A stretch of 60,000 nt of DNA from Nematostella vectensis (GCF_932526225.1 NC_064034.1:18228927-18288926), one strand, 5' to 3'; shown: positions 24,742 through 33,077, counted from the first letter of the stretch. The notes: generated by a model from the sequence alone, not told the origin. Made by a program: numbers and translations.

Positions 24742-26100
24742 TTACCCTAGCAACACCAATAGTAGTACTAGTAGTATTATTAGTGACCCCCCCACCGAGT
24801 TTATTATCCAAGCTAAGCGGCTTTGCCGTTTATTATCCTCTTGTATCACCTGTTGTTCGTTGGGTGATGGTGACCGTGTGGCTGCCTCCCTATCCACCTC
24901 TTCGGCATCGTTGTTGTTGTTGTTGTTGTTGTTTTGGTGATCTGCACGTACTTGCATTAGGGTCAGTGCGATTTGTCGGGCACGGTATTCTTGGGTTCTG
25001 CGCGAGTAGTGTGGGTTGGCTGGGCCTACCCCCATTAGCTCCCCTTCGTTATCGTCTCCGTCCTCGTCTTCCCCATAGCGTTCTGCCCAAGTGGTGGGAG
25101 GGTTGAGTAGTGAGTGGAGTAGTGAGTCGTCATTATTCTCATCCTCCGTTTCGTCATCGTCGATATCGTCGTTTTGTTCTAGGTAGTCGCGGTTCCAGGG
25201 GTGGTCGCGTGCGCACCATCCTATAGGGTCCCGTGCGTACTCTTCCCATAGGCAGTGGCCATAGGGGGGTGGTGGTATCACGAAAGTGACATCGTAGGTC
25301 TCCCATACCCATTTACCGGTTGGGTAAAAGTCCCATGCTGCGTAGGAATCTTTGAAAGCATGGACGAAGGGTTGTGGATGAAAGAGTAAGGTGTCCACGT
25401 TCTCCATGAAGGCTACCCTATCGCTTTCGTATTGGGCTCTCTTGTCGTGCCCCTCTGGGGGTGGTGGGGGAGTGACGTCCTCCCTGAGCCAATGGTACTC
25501 GTTGTTTGCGTCTACTTCCCAAAGCCATTCTCCGTACTTGGTGATTTCGTTGTTGTATTGGTGGGACAAAGTGCTTATGGAGCGGCGTGGGAGCAAGAGA
25601 GGGAGCTCGAAGTCGTGGCGGTCCTCCGTCTCGCATATTTTTTTGGCGATGGGTTCACATCTCCTGCACACTACCCCAATAAAGAAACGGCTCCTGTAGT
25701 GGGCTGGGTAAAGTGCCATGAATTTTTTGAAACGGTCGAAGGCCGGTTGTATTTTGGTCTTCTCCTCCACGATGATTTGCTCCGCTGGGTGGTCGTCGTA
25801 CATGGGCTTAAAGTTACTGTCGACCCATAGGACAACTCCCTTTGTCGTTTCTGGGTAGACGTGCCTACAGTGTGGGCATGTAATACTTTCTGTGCGATGG
25901 AAGTGTATCCATTTCCAGAAGCATTGTTGGTGGCATGATTGTCCGCAACAGGGTAGGCGGGTCAATAGAGTGAGGGATGTGTTACTGGTTATCCTGTCAT
26001 CTTGGCAAATGATACACGCCAGCCTCTCAGAGTTGTATATGTCCTTTGCTAGTTCGCAGAGCTTTTTAGTCGGGGGCTCTAGGTGAGATGTCCTAGCCAT
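24742..26100 (-). CDS. RING-finger protein with C-terminal tail anchor (unspliced form), 452 aa
   Basis: The N-terminal RING uses C29/C32, C51-C52, C56/H57, C60 and C75/C78 (phrases ACIICQDD, CCGQSCHQQC, CPHC). This suggests an E3 ubiquitin ligase, either mimicking or recruiting host machinery. The middle has Trp-rich segments (GEWLWEVD, GKWVWETY). An acidic region and a poly-Asn run follow. The unspliced C-terminus has RLAWIINSVGG, then SLIILLVLLLVLLG and a stop: a tail-anchor topology. The hydrophobic tail is encoded entirely within a possible 139-nt intron (24,711-24,849). TATAAATC at 26,141-26,148 lies about 41 bp upstream of the ATG. It is transcribed divergently from the gene at 26,484. 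Confidence 0.88.
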   Translation of the reverse strand: MARTSHLEPPTKKLCELAKDIYNSERLACIICQDDRITSNTSLTLLTRLPCCGQSCHQQCFWKWIHFHRTESITCPHCRHVYPETTKGVVLWVDSNFKPMYDDHPAEQIIVEEKTKIQPAFDRFKKFMALYPAHYRSRFFIGVVCRRCEPIAKKICETEDRHDFELPLLLPRRSISTLSHQYNNEITKYGEWLWEVDANNEYHWLREDVTPPPPPEGHDKRAQYESDRVAFMENVDTLLFHPQPFVHAFKDSYAAWDFYPTGKWVWETYDVTFVIPPPPYGHCLWEEYARDPIGWCARDHPWNRDYLEQNDDIDDDETEDENNDDSLLHSLLNPPTTWAERYGEDEDGDDNEGELMGVGPANPHYSRRTQEYRARQIALTLMQVRADHQNNNNNNNNDAEEVDREAATRSPSPNEQQVIQEDNKRQSRLAWIINSVGGSLIILLVLLLVLLG

Positions 26101-26367
26101 AGTTGTGCTAGTGTGAGAGTGTTTCTGGGGTGAGTGCTGTGATTTATACGATTGTGGGGTGACGTCAGCTCTGACGTTTTTGGGAAGTGTGCTGTGGTTG
26201 GTCTAGGTTTTTGCGACGCTACTTTCTTATTGGTTTAGGTGTTTTTTTTGTGATATAATAAAGTGTGTGATTGGCCAGTATTGTATCTCAATGCTGATTG
26301 GCCTGTAGTGCGTTCCCAAACCTATATAAAAGGGTGAGGTTTCACTAGTGCGTCTCTTTGTGCATCC
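26101..26367. promoter_or_regulatory. Bidirectional promoter with two TATA boxes and a CRE-like site
   Basis: The minus-strand TATAAATC (26,141-26,148) serves the RING gene. The plus-strand TATATAAAAG (26,323-26,332) serves the gene on the right. Between them are tgacgtcagc (about 26,160) and ATTGG boxes. Confidence 0.7.
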
Positions 26368-26559
26368 ATGGCGCCAGTGTGGGAGGAGGCTTTCACTTCG
26401 TTTGTCAGGGGGTGTTCATTTGGGGTTGGTCTCTTTTTTGGCGCACGTATCACTTTCTCCTTATTGTGTTGGGAATTTACGGAATGGCTACAGGGAAAGA
26501 TCCCAGTGGAGAGCAAGAGAGTGGAAGATGGGTCAGTGGATGGGAAGAGTGGGGAATGA
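26368..26559 (+). CDS. Small hydrophobic upstream ORF, 63 aa
   Basis: This is the first ATG after the TATATAAAAG box (context catccATGG, with a weak T at -3). It encodes a short protein with a membrane-like stretch (FGVGLFFGARITFSLL). It overlaps the next gene's start (26,484) in another frame, so translation of the larger ORF would need leaky scanning or splicing. It may be a real small membrane protein, a regulatory uORF or chance. Confidence 0.35.
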   Translation: MAPVWEEAFTSFVRGCSFGVGLFFGARITFSLLCWEFTEWLQGKIPVESKRVEDGSVDGKSGE

Positions 26560-27410
26560 TACCAGGCGTATTGGACTACACTGATTATGTACTACGCGGC
26601 CCTTTCCACGACACGTTCCTTGGCCCCTTTGAACCTTGTGTTGCGCAAGAAGGTGTCTTCCAGAACATTACATGTGTCCTCGACGAAGATGGGTTTTATG
26701 TGAATGGTGTGTTTCATTGCAAGGAGGTGGGGTTCTTCCATCACAATGACGAAGTGGTTGGCAGACACTTCACTTTCCCAATGAGGTACAGTGAGCTCTC
26801 CCAAAAAGACAGGAGGATGGCACGTTATGTCACACAGAATGTCACCGGGCTGAAATTTGACCTTGCCGCTGGCTACAGCGTCCCTCACGCCGAGCTGGAG
26901 CGTGTCGTCAAGGGGTGGTACGACATCTACGGGCAAGGAGGGATTGTTGGGTACAAGGGGGGCAACTGTGAGCGCCGACTCCTAATGGGGCTTTGCATCC
27001 CTTTTGTGAATTTGGAGGTGTTCGGTTGCCCCAAGTACCAAGAGTTGCATGAGCACTATAGCAACGTGCACGAAAGCTTTATGACGGGTGCTCACGAGAG
27101 GGCATGCAGCCATCATCTCTACTCAACCTTCTCCGATACCCCCAAGCACTGTCCCAAGGCTGAGGTCTATCTATTTGGCAAGTGGCTGAAGACCAATCAA
27201 CGCCGTGTGTGCATGTTTACCGACCCTGAGAACTGTCTTAGCTACGAGAAATGGGAGGAGTGCTACAACCTCCAAAAGGATGTAGAGGAGTGTAATAAGA
27301 TATGGAAATGTACCCACCCTGTGTGTGGTGGTGTGGGGGTTGTAAAGGAGGGTGTAGGGGGAGGGGGTAAGAAGAAGAAGAGCCTACTTGAACTAACTAG
27401 GACCTACTAG
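26484..27410 (+). CDS. Cys/His-rich protein with a possible RNase H-fold exonuclease-like core, 308 aa
   Basis: The start at 26,484 has a strong context (G at -3, G at +4). The frame is open further upstream, but only from a TTG codon. The spacing of conserved phrases resembles a DEDDh-like domain I associate with transposon and virus-linked proteins: an acidic LDEDGF (66-71), then KEVGF (80-84), YKGG (157-160), VNLEVFGCPK (175-184), C208/H210-H211 and HCPKAEV-x3-GKWL (222-235). If so, D67/D69 and the histidines would be catalytic, but this is an inference from motif order. The C-terminus is Cys-rich and ends in a Gly/Lys tail. It stands alone between the RING gene and the convergent structural block. 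Confidence 0.75.
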   Translation: MATGKDPSGEQESGRWVSGWEEWGMIPGVLDYTDYVLRGPFHDTFLGPFEPCVAQEGVFQNITCVLDEDGFYVNGVFHCKEVGFFHHNDEVVGRHFTFPMRYSELSQKDRRMARYVTQNVTGLKFDLAAGYSVPHAELERVVKGWYDIYGQGGIVGYKGGNCERRLLMGLCIPFVNLEVFGCPKYQELHEHYSNVHESFMTGAHERACSHHLYSTFSDTPKHCPKAEVYLFGKWLKTNQRRVCMFTDPENCLSYEKWEECYNLQKDVEECNKIWKCTHPVCGGVGVVKEGVGGGGKKKKSLLELTRTY

Positions 27411-27497
27411 TAAGGGTCATCACAGTACACATGTATTAAGGTGTTTTTATTGCTATTAAAAAAGAGAACCGTACATTAACAGCGTGTTGCTTTCCCC

Positions 27498-28004
27498 TCA
27501 AAGGTCGTCCCATCTTTCTATTGTTTTCTTCAGTTTTTTTCTCCTCTCCCCACTCCCAGCTGGCTTTGGGGTAGTGGTGGTAGGTAGCGGTGGTAGGCGC
27601 CGTTTGGCGTTTCTCCACGGGAATGGCCTTGAGATTCTACTCTTTGGTGTATTGGTGGGCGGTGTTGGTAAAATCCCAAAGGGTGTGCTTGGTGAACCGC
27701 TTGGTGGCGATGGGAGGCCATGGGGAGTCCTCAGTTGGTCACCAGTCTCTTTACTCCCACCCTTTCCACTCTCCTTGGCTTCTTGGATCCAATCTAACCA
27801 TTGCGTCAGTGCTGTGTTGTAGAGGCGTACTTTCACCTCCAATGGTAATGTTTTGTTGTTTAAGATTTTCTGTATATCTTTGTCCAGTCGCGCCACAATC
27901 TGTAGTTGGGGTGACATGGTAGTCTTCTCTCTGGCCACGAGTAGGTCTGCCATATGCTCGGGCACCAAAGCCATACGGTAGGCTCCCCCCTTTTGTGTCG
28001 ACAT
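27498..28004 (-). CDS. Conserved Polinton-type structural/accessory protein, 168 aa
   Basis: The N-terminal part reads RMALVPEHMADLL and then KILNNKTLPLEVKVRLYN. This is a short helical pattern (LVPE...., LP-x-x-x-KV-x-LYN) that I recognise from many animal Polinton-like elements, without an assigned function. The second half is a disordered Pro/Ser/Thr-rich linker ending in basic residues (GERRKKLKKTIERWDDL). A minus-strand TATAAATAGG lies at about 28,047-28,058, 45 bp before the ATG. Confidence 0.75.
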   Translation of the reverse strand: MSTQKGGAYRMALVPEHMADLLVAREKTTMSPQLQIVARLDKDIQKILNNKTLPLEVKVRLYNTALTQWLDWIQEAKESGKGGSKETGDQLRTPHGLPSPPSGSPSTPFGILPTPPTNTPKSRISRPFPWRNAKRRLPPLPTTTTPKPAGSGERRKKLKKTIERWDDL

Positions 28005-28052
28005 GCTGGCTATCTTGGGTGGACTGGAGGGGGTGGGGCCCCTTCGTCCTAT

Positions 28053-28403
28053 TTATATTTTGCTGATTAGTTTCTGAAGCAGGGGCACCCCCGCGCTAGC
28101 TCCTAGGGCTCCTAGTAGGAGTGGGACACCCCACCCCCCTCGTTGGCTTACGAGCACTTTTTTCCTCTCCCTTGCAGGTAGTCTTTTGTCCGCTAGGGCG
28201 CGTAGCCTGTGTTTGTGGACACTTAGTTTGCTCCGCTGTACTTTGCTGAGGGGGATGTTGCCTTTTAGCAGGTTGTGGGCGATTTCACCCAGGGCGTTTA
28301 CTTGTTCGCCAGAGGCTTTTTTTAGAAGATGTTGTCTCGCTCTACCTTTGCTAATCGTGAGGTCATGCAGGAACTTGGCGTTCCTCTTCAGCCGGCGTGA
28401 CAT
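28053..28403 (-). CDS. Basic protein with hydrophobic C-terminus, 116 aa, Polinton virion-type
   Basis: The start is taken at 28,403 (MSRRLKRNAKFLHDL), just after TATAAAAAG at 28,436-28,444. A longer in-frame ORF would include the promoter. A Lys/Arg-rich helical body (SKVQRSKLSVHKHRLRALAD, PARERKKVLV) is followed by a Gly-rich hydrophobic end (GVPLLLGALGASAGVPLL). The combination recurs in animal Polintons/adintoviruses and resembles adenovirus core or cement proteins in composition only. It is presumably a virion component. Confidence 0.75.
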   Translation of the reverse strand: MSRRLKRNAKFLHDLTISKGRARQHLLKKASGEQVNALGEIAHNLLKGNIPLSKVQRSKLSVHKHRLRALADKRLPARERKKVLVSQRGGWGVPLLLGALGASAGVPLLQKLISKI

Positions 28404-28449
28404 GGTGAAATGGTACCGGTAGAGTGTCCCCCCTCTTTTTATAGGGTGG

Positions 28450-28623
28450 TTACAACCATGCGGGGTCAACCTTATCCAATTTGTGCCCTGTCACCCAGAG
28501 TTTCCGGTAACGTCCGCCGCATTGTGTCGTTTTACCGGCGTACAACCCCCTACGGGTACGCAGCCTCCGGGGCCTACGTTTGGTGCGCCTCCTCGCAAAG
28601 CGTCCGCTCCTTCTCAGTACCAT
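28450..28623 (-). CDS. Arg-rich protamine-like core protein, 57 aa (copy 1)
   Basis: The start at 28,623 follows TATAAATA (28,657-28,664). The N-terminal block RRSGRFARRRTKRRPRRL is almost pure Arg. It ends with GGRYRKLWVTGHKLDKVD. The composition suggests DNA condensation in the virion, like adenovirus VII/mu-type proteins (analogy by composition only). It overlaps the 3' promoter of the preceding gene. The neighbour at 28,819 shares the RRSGRFAR(R/K)RTKR block, so the two arose by duplication. Confidence 0.7.
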   Translation of the reverse strand: MVLRRSGRFARRRTKRRPRRLRTRRGLYAGKTTQCGGRYRKLWVTGHKLDKVDPAWL

Positions 28624-28666
28624 GGTGGAGTGTTGCGAGGGTAAGGGCTTAGTGGTATTTATAGGG

Positions 28667-28819
28667 TCACTGGATCCCACACAAGTTTCTTTCTATGGAC
28701 CAAGGCTTTGACCCACCCCTTTGTCTCCTTCCTCCCCCAAGGTGTCTCTTCCCCTTTCTTACACGTGTGGTACGTTTGGTGCGTTTCCTCGCAAAGCGTC
28801 CGCTCCTTCTCGGGGGCAT
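28667..28819 (-). CDS. Arg/Lys-rich protamine-like core protein, 50 aa (copy 2)
   Basis: ATG at 28,819, stop TGA at 28,667-28,669. It begins MPPRRSGRFARKRTKRTTR, sharing an N-terminal block with the 57-aa protein next to it, at both protein and nucleotide level (gcgtttcctcgcaaagcgtc near 28,781-28,800). The C-terminus differs. A weak minus-strand TATA-like AATAAATAAC (28,851-28,859) lies upstream. Confidence 0.65.
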   Translation of the reverse strand: MPPRRSGRFARKRTKRTTRVRKGKRHLGGGRRQRGGSKPWSIERNLCGIQ

Positions 28820-28859
28820 GACGGAGTGGTGGGGTTAGCGTTGCGCCCTGTTATTTATT

Positions 28860-29054
28860 CTAAAATAAGTCCGCAATGTCTTTTACTGTGTTGGCCATAG
28901 TACCAATATAATCTCCGGACCGCCACCCCCCACGCTGCCCTACACCCCTACTCCTCCTCTGTCTGTAACGGTAGGGGGCCCTTTTTGTTCTTCTCCTCTT
29001 ACACACTGTTCTCTTCCGCCTAGTGCAGCGGGTCCTTCTCACACGACGTGCCAT
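28860..29054 (-). CDS. Arg-rich core-like protein, 64 aa
   Basis: The start at 29,054 (MARRVRRTRCTRRKRT) follows CATAAATAGC (about 29,087-29,093). The N-terminal half is Arg/Cys-rich (CTRRKRTVCKRRRTKRAPY). A GGWRSGDYIGTM joint leads to a short acidic tail (VKDIADLF). Composition and size resemble adenovirus minor core proteins. This is the third small basic gene in a row, each with its own TATA-like box. Confidence 0.7.
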   Translation of the reverse strand: MARRVRRTRCTRRKRTVCKRRRTKRAPYRYRQRRSRGVGQRGGWRSGDYIGTMANTVKDIADLF

Positions 29055-29098
29055 AGCGGAGTGGCATAATGGTGTTTGTCGCTTGCTATTTATGGGTT

Positions 29099-30187
29099 TT
29101 ACACCCAAACTGACCTCCATGGTAAGTCCCCTGCAGTACCACTTCCACCGCCGCCAACTTGTTGGTTGTCTACACGCTGGGTGGTGACGCACTTTGTCTT
29201 GGTGACATTGGTCCCGTCAGCGCGGCGCCTCTTTTGGGTGACGCACTTTTTTGTTGTTGTGGTCGCTCTCCCACCTCCCCCTCTTCTGGCCCTTCTACCC
29301 CTGTTGCTACCACTACCACCACTACCCTCGTCCCCACCTCCATTCCCCCCACTACCCCCAGCCCTGCGCCTTGACCCCCTACGGGAGCGAGGGGTACTTC
29401 TGGAGGGTGTGGAGGGTGTGGGGACCGTGCTCTCTGACCCTCTTGGTCTTATCACCGAGAATGTTGTGGGTGACCCATAGCTCCCCGGCGAGCGTAACTG
29501 ACTTTGGTCCACCATTGTATCGTCAATCGCAGTTGCTTCGGGGGCTGGGTTAGGGTTACTCCTCCCCCAATCCAGGAACTGTTGGAGAAGGCCTCCCTGT
29601 GGTAGTGGTGGTGTTTTTTTCTTAGTACTAATACGACCCATAGCGCTTGACGCCCGTTTTGGTATCCCTACTCTCTTTTTCCGCTTTCTGGCAGGGTCAC
29701 TGTTTACCCTCCAGGGGGATGATGGTAGTGACATATCGGATAGACCCGAGTAGCCCATCCAAGGGGGAGTTGACTGTGGTAGGTTGGCGGGACTCATTGG
29801 GGTTGACGAGGCTAAGGGGGAGAGTGTTGGGAGAGTGTTGAGTGGTGTCGGTTGTGGCCGTGCTGGCTGTGGTTGTGGTGACGATGATGATGATGATGAC
29901 GATGATGATGACGGTGACCCCGATGGTTTTCCTCGTGGAAGTGTCCGTGGCGCAAACTTGGTCCATGAGCGCGGGGACGATGGTGATGACTTGCTAGATG
30001 AAGAGAGGGGTGTCACCCCGCTAGGGGGTGTGGGTGGTTCCAACCCGAGGCGTTTGTTGTACCGTGCCTCGGCCCTGTACTTAGCGCGGGTGTACCCCGC
30101 TGCCTTGCGCCTTGCGCTTGCCGTAGGCCGTACACGAGTCGTTGGGGTCCACTCGCCCCTTGGACCTCTTCCTCTTACGTTGGGCAT
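29099..30187 (-). CDS. Large disordered Ser/Pro/Arg-rich protein, 362 aa
   Basis: ATG at 30,187 (MPNVRGRGPRGEW), just after TATATAG at about 30,221-30,228. The N-terminal basic part (ASARRKAAGYTRAKYRAEAR) is followed by a poly-Ser run and Pro-rich repeats. A short conserved-looking core (PQGGLLQQFLDWG) comes next, then Arg/Gly and Thr/Lys-rich ends (RRGGGGRATTTTKKCVTQKR). Function is not recognisable; a virion or scaffolding role is a guess from its place beside the ATPase. Its first 107 nt overlap the end of the ATPase gene in another frame. Confidence 0.7.
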   Translation of the reverse strand: MPNVRGRGPRGEWTPTTRVRPTASARRKAAGYTRAKYRAEARYNKRLGLEPPTPPSGVTPLSSSSKSSPSSPRSWTKFAPRTLPRGKPSGSPSSSSSSSSSSSPQPQPARPQPTPLNTLPTLSPLASSTPMSPANLPQSTPPWMGYSGLSDMSLPSSPWRVNSDPARKRKKRVGIPKRASSAMGRISTKKKTPPLPQGGLLQQFLDWGRSNPNPAPEATAIDDTMVDQSQLRSPGSYGSPTTFSVIRPRGSESTVPTPSTPSRSTPRSRRGSRRRAGGSGGNGGGDEGSGGSGSNRGRRARRGGGGRATTTTKKCVTQKRRRADGTNVTKTKCVTTQRVDNQQVGGGGSGTAGDLPWRSVWV

Positions 30188-30878
30188 CGTTGACTGAGGT
30201 AGTTCCCCCCTCTTCACCTTCTATATATGCTTCCCCACCCCTAGAGTTTTTGGGGAGGTAGGCATACATGGGGGACTCATCTGGTAAGATGTTGGAACGC
30301 AGACGGAGGGTGTCGGGGGTTTTTTGGTGGAAGTCGACCAACAGACAACTGTAGGGCTCTCTAGTGGCTTGGTCGTAGGCATCCATGACGTAGTCTAATT
30401 GCCCCGGGAATGCTTGCTGCGCCAGCGTACGTATCCCTAACTTGTTCCTAGGGTCTTTGAACAATACAAAGAAATGGCTATTGATCGAAGCGGTGCGTGA
30501 TTTTCCGCCGGGGAATAGGTTCTGCGAGATGAATATAGTTGTGATGTCATGGTGGTGAGACTCTTGGGTGAAGATTTTCAAAGCCCTATCAATTTGCTCC
30601 ATCAGATCGTCTATGATGAGCAAACCAGGGGTATCGTGCTCCCCAAACAGGTCAGTGACAGAGTCGGGTAGCCCTTGGTGGAACTCTACCCCTAATTTTT
30701 TCTGCAACCAATCGTATTTCGGTTGCCACTGTCCGTAACAACAAACTATTTTATGGAATTGTTTGTCGAAAGCTCTAGGGGCTTGCCGTAACAAGCTTTG
30801 CACCCATGTAGTTTTCCCTGATTGGCTCGGGCCAACTACCATAATGGCACATGGGCAACGGAACCGTCGGTCCTCCAT
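30081..30878 (-). CDS. Genome-packaging ATPase (FtsK/HerA superfamily, A32-like), 265 aa
   Basis: Walker A is GPSQSGKTT (16-24), Walker B is LLIIDDL (86-92), and a sensor-like TTIFISQNLFPGG lies at 113-125. This is the standard packaging ATPase of Polintons, adintoviruses and related viruses, which drives DNA into preformed capsids. The C-terminal 60 residues are basic and low-complexity (QRKRKRSKGR). TATATA at 30,930-30,936 lies about 52 bp upstream of the ATG. It belongs to the minus-strand structural block. Confidence 0.95.
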   Translation of the reverse strand: MEDRRFRCPCAIMVVGPSQSGKTTWVQSLLRQAPRAFDKQFHKIVCCYGQWQPKYDWLQKKLGVEFHQGLPDSVTDLFGEHDTPGLLIIDDLMEQIDRALKIFTQESHHHDITTIFISQNLFPGGKSRTASINSHFFVLFKDPRNKLGIRTLAQQAFPGQLDYVMDAYDQATREPYSCLLVDFHQKTPDTLRLRSNILPDESPMYAYLPKNSRGGEAYIEGEEGGTTSVNDAQRKRKRSKGRVDPNDSCTAYGKRKAQGSGVHPR

Positions 30879-31008
30879 CCTGGGGTGCTTAGGGGGATCT
30901 AGTGCCGTTCACTTTTTAACCTCACCCGTATATATAAGCAATGGGGAATAATGAGTCAAGACACAGGGTACCCATTACATGTTTTTTATTATGGTAAACC
31001 ACTCTACA

Positions 31009-31647
31009 CTAGGGCCACATCCATAGGTTGTGGTTGTTATAATTATTATTATTATTGCTATTGTTATTGTTACTGTCCCCGAGCACTAAATGGTGTTGTT
31101 TCACAGCGCATTGGCGCCAAGGGCATCGCCTGCGTTGGGCAGTATCCCTACCAGCACCATGGCACACTAGGTCGTGCACGAACGAACACACTACTTGGTC
31201 GTTCCAATTATACTGACTACCAAACTTTGAGACAATCTCCCTTAGGGTAACCCCACGGGTACGGTGGTACAGGAAGAATAGGCAATACTGTCCACACACG
31301 GCTGAGTTTAAAGCTTGGAGACGGTGTGGGTTCGTCACCAGCCGGGGGCGCAAAGCGCAAAAGTCCACCATTACTTTGCCGTATGCCTCAGGGCCAAACC
31401 CAAAACTGTCGAACCACTCGCAACGGTCAGGTGTGAAGAAGGCTGCTAGCCAGTGGGTACCAGGCCTACCACTAGGGTCAGTGTTCATGATGTATGCTGA
31501 GTAGCCATACCCATTCTCAGGGATAGTGGCTGGTAGAAGGTCCGAGGGGTACACCCCTTCGAACACAGGTTCTATATGACGGTCACTGAGGGCAATAACC
31601 TCCAGCTCCTCTGTGGACATTGCGTCCTGTTGGAGGTCGGCGTCCAT
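31009..31647 (-). CDS. Adenain-like cysteine protease, 212 aa
   Basis: The catalytic pattern of the adenovirus/Ulp1-type maturation proteases is present: H65 in GTHWLA, D80 in EWFDSFG, Q111, and C118 in NSAVCGQYC. The Q-to-C spacing of 7 equals that of adenain. A second in-frame ATG at 31,620 could be the true start. The C-terminus is a poly-Asn/His extension outside the catalytic core. Expected role: cleavage of virion precursor proteins such as the protein VI-like and core-like products encoded nearby. Confidence 0.93.
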   Translation of the reverse strand: MDADLQQDAMSTEELEVIALSDRHIEPVFEGVYPSDLLPATIPENGYGYSAYIMNTDPSGRPGTHWLAAFFTPDRCEWFDSFGFGPEAYGKVMVDFCALRPRLVTNPHRLQALNSAVCGQYCLFFLYHRTRGVTLREIVSKFGSQYNWNDQVVCSFVHDLVCHGAGRDTAQRRRCPWRQCAVKQHHLVLGDSNNNNSNNNNNYNNHNLWMWP

Positions 31648-31675
31648 GTCTTCTCCCCTTTTTTTCTCTGGTCCT

Positions 31676-32986
31676 TTACCCTTGGATGGTGTACATTACA
31701 TTGCGGGCTGCGTCTATCTCCATGGCGTTGTTGAACTCTCCGTACAGCACTACTGTAAGCACCTCGGTGGGAGCTGTACTGAAGGTTATGTCCAGTGACA
31801 CCGTACCTTTATACTGTGGCTGAAAGTACCCGGATGAGGCGTTCCCTGCGGCTGTGAGGTCATAGACAATCAATCCGTACCCGCCAAAAAACTCGTCACG
31901 GTCGATGTTCAAGCCTTTTGCGCGTGCCGTTTTGCCATTTATTCCCTCGTGCATCATGTAGTATAAATCTATAGCGTCCCCAGCAATGTTTTTGATGTTA
32001 GTGAAGGGGGTCTTGACGCCATTCACCCGCAACTCAATGTTAGTAATGTTCGTCAAGAAGAAATTGAAGGGGTTCTTGGCGTAGGCCCCGGCGTAGGCGG
32101 CGTTGGTGGTGATACCAAACACCATTCGCTTTGGGATGAGTCCGTTCCATAGGTCGTTGAACCTTTTGGTGAGTTTTCCGTTCTCAATCTGCTCTGTTTT
32201 AACCACAGCTGTGGTCACAGGGTACTTGGCTAATTTGTGCTGGACCAGCGAAGTGGCGTGAGTTAGTGCTACAGTGTCTGTGGGGGTGACGTGATACAAA
32301 CGGAGGGTTGAGCCTGGGGTAATGACAAACTTCCCACTACCCATGAGGGCAAAGGCTGCCTTTGACATCTCCAACCTAATCCTCATTGGGACACCACTCA
32401 ACAAGTACCGCCCACACTTGAAGATATCAACATCTAGGTTGATGATCAGACCAACCTCCGCACTCTCAGCTGTGTAACCGGCTTGTTTTTTCAGGCCTAA
32501 ATTCGTTGCTTCGGCCCCCGATACAGCGGTAATGTCCATGGCGCCTGCCGTGTCTTTATGCCAAAGACTAAGGCCTAAGAAGGAGTCTTGTCCCTCCCTT
32601 GTGTAGTTGAGTAGGTTACTGATGTAGGATTTGTACGGGTACGAGTCCGTTTGTAGAGTGACAGGGATGTTGTTCAACTCAACCTTGACTTGTTTGAACA
32701 ATGAATGGCCAGCATTGTTCACAAAGGCAGCAGCTTCGTCGGCAACGAGGGGTTGGTCACTTGTCTTGGTGATCTTGACTTTCAGTTTTATGTGTGTTTT
32801 TTGGAGGTCAATGTAGGTGGTAGTGGGGTAAATGTACCACTCAATGTGGTCGGAGCTCTCGTCGGTGGGTGTGTAGGGGATAAACTTTCCATCTTTCAAA
32901 GCCACGTCTGTAGCTGGCATGGTGAACAACCCCACGCCAGGGTTGGCCACCTGCTGTGACCCATCGAAAACACGGGCAGTACTCAT
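31676..32986 (-). CDS. Major capsid protein, double jelly-roll (hexon-like), 436 aa
   Basis: The preferred start is 32,986 (MSTARVFDGSQQ); the longer ORF from 33,046 would run into the promoter region. Family phrases include FTMPATDVAL and IEWYIYPTTTYIDLQKT near the N-terminus. NNAGHSLFKQVKVELNN and SYPYKSYISNLLNYTREGQD follow, and the C-terminal strand is VVLYGEFNNAMEIDAARNVMY. These are characteristic of the Polinton/adintovirus major capsid protein that forms pseudo-hexameric capsomers. Upstream there is a GATAAAACTG TATA-like site (about 33,055-33,064) and a GTGACGTCAC CRE-like palindrome (about 33,038-33,047). Confidence 0.93.
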   Translation of the reverse strand: MSTARVFDGSQQVANPGVGLFTMPATDVALKDGKFIPYTPTDESSDHIEWYIYPTTTYIDLQKTHIKLKVKITKTSDQPLVADEAAAFVNNAGHSLFKQVKVELNNIPVTLQTDSYPYKSYISNLLNYTREGQDSFLGLSLWHKDTAGAMDITAVSGAEATNLGLKKQAGYTAESAEVGLIINLDVDIFKCGRYLLSGVPMRIRLEMSKAAFALMGSGKFVITPGSTLRLYHVTPTDTVALTHATSLVQHKLAKYPVTTAVVKTEQIENGKLTKRFNDLWNGLIPKRMVFGITTNAAYAGAYAKNPFNFFLTNITNIELRVNGVKTPFTNIKNIAGDAIDLYYMMHEGINGKTARAKGLNIDRDEFFGGYGLIVYDLTAAGNASSGYFQPQYKGTVSLDITFSTAPTEVLTVVLYGEFNNAMEIDAARNVMYTIQG

Positions 32987-33077
32987 GGTAGGAGGGGAGC
33001 TCTTCCTCGTGGCAAGGGTGGGTGTGGACTGGGTGTGTGACGTCACTTGTAGACAGTTTTATCTTTTTTTTTTCTCT

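Noticed and set aside
25391-25830. Plus-strand ORFs opposite the RING gene
   Set aside because: Shadows of the minus-strand coding frame, with no domain or promoter.
29076-29553. Plus-strand Pro/Leu-rich ORFs opposite the disordered protein gene
   Set aside because: Complement of Ser/Arg/Gly-rich codons, low complexity, no independent signal.
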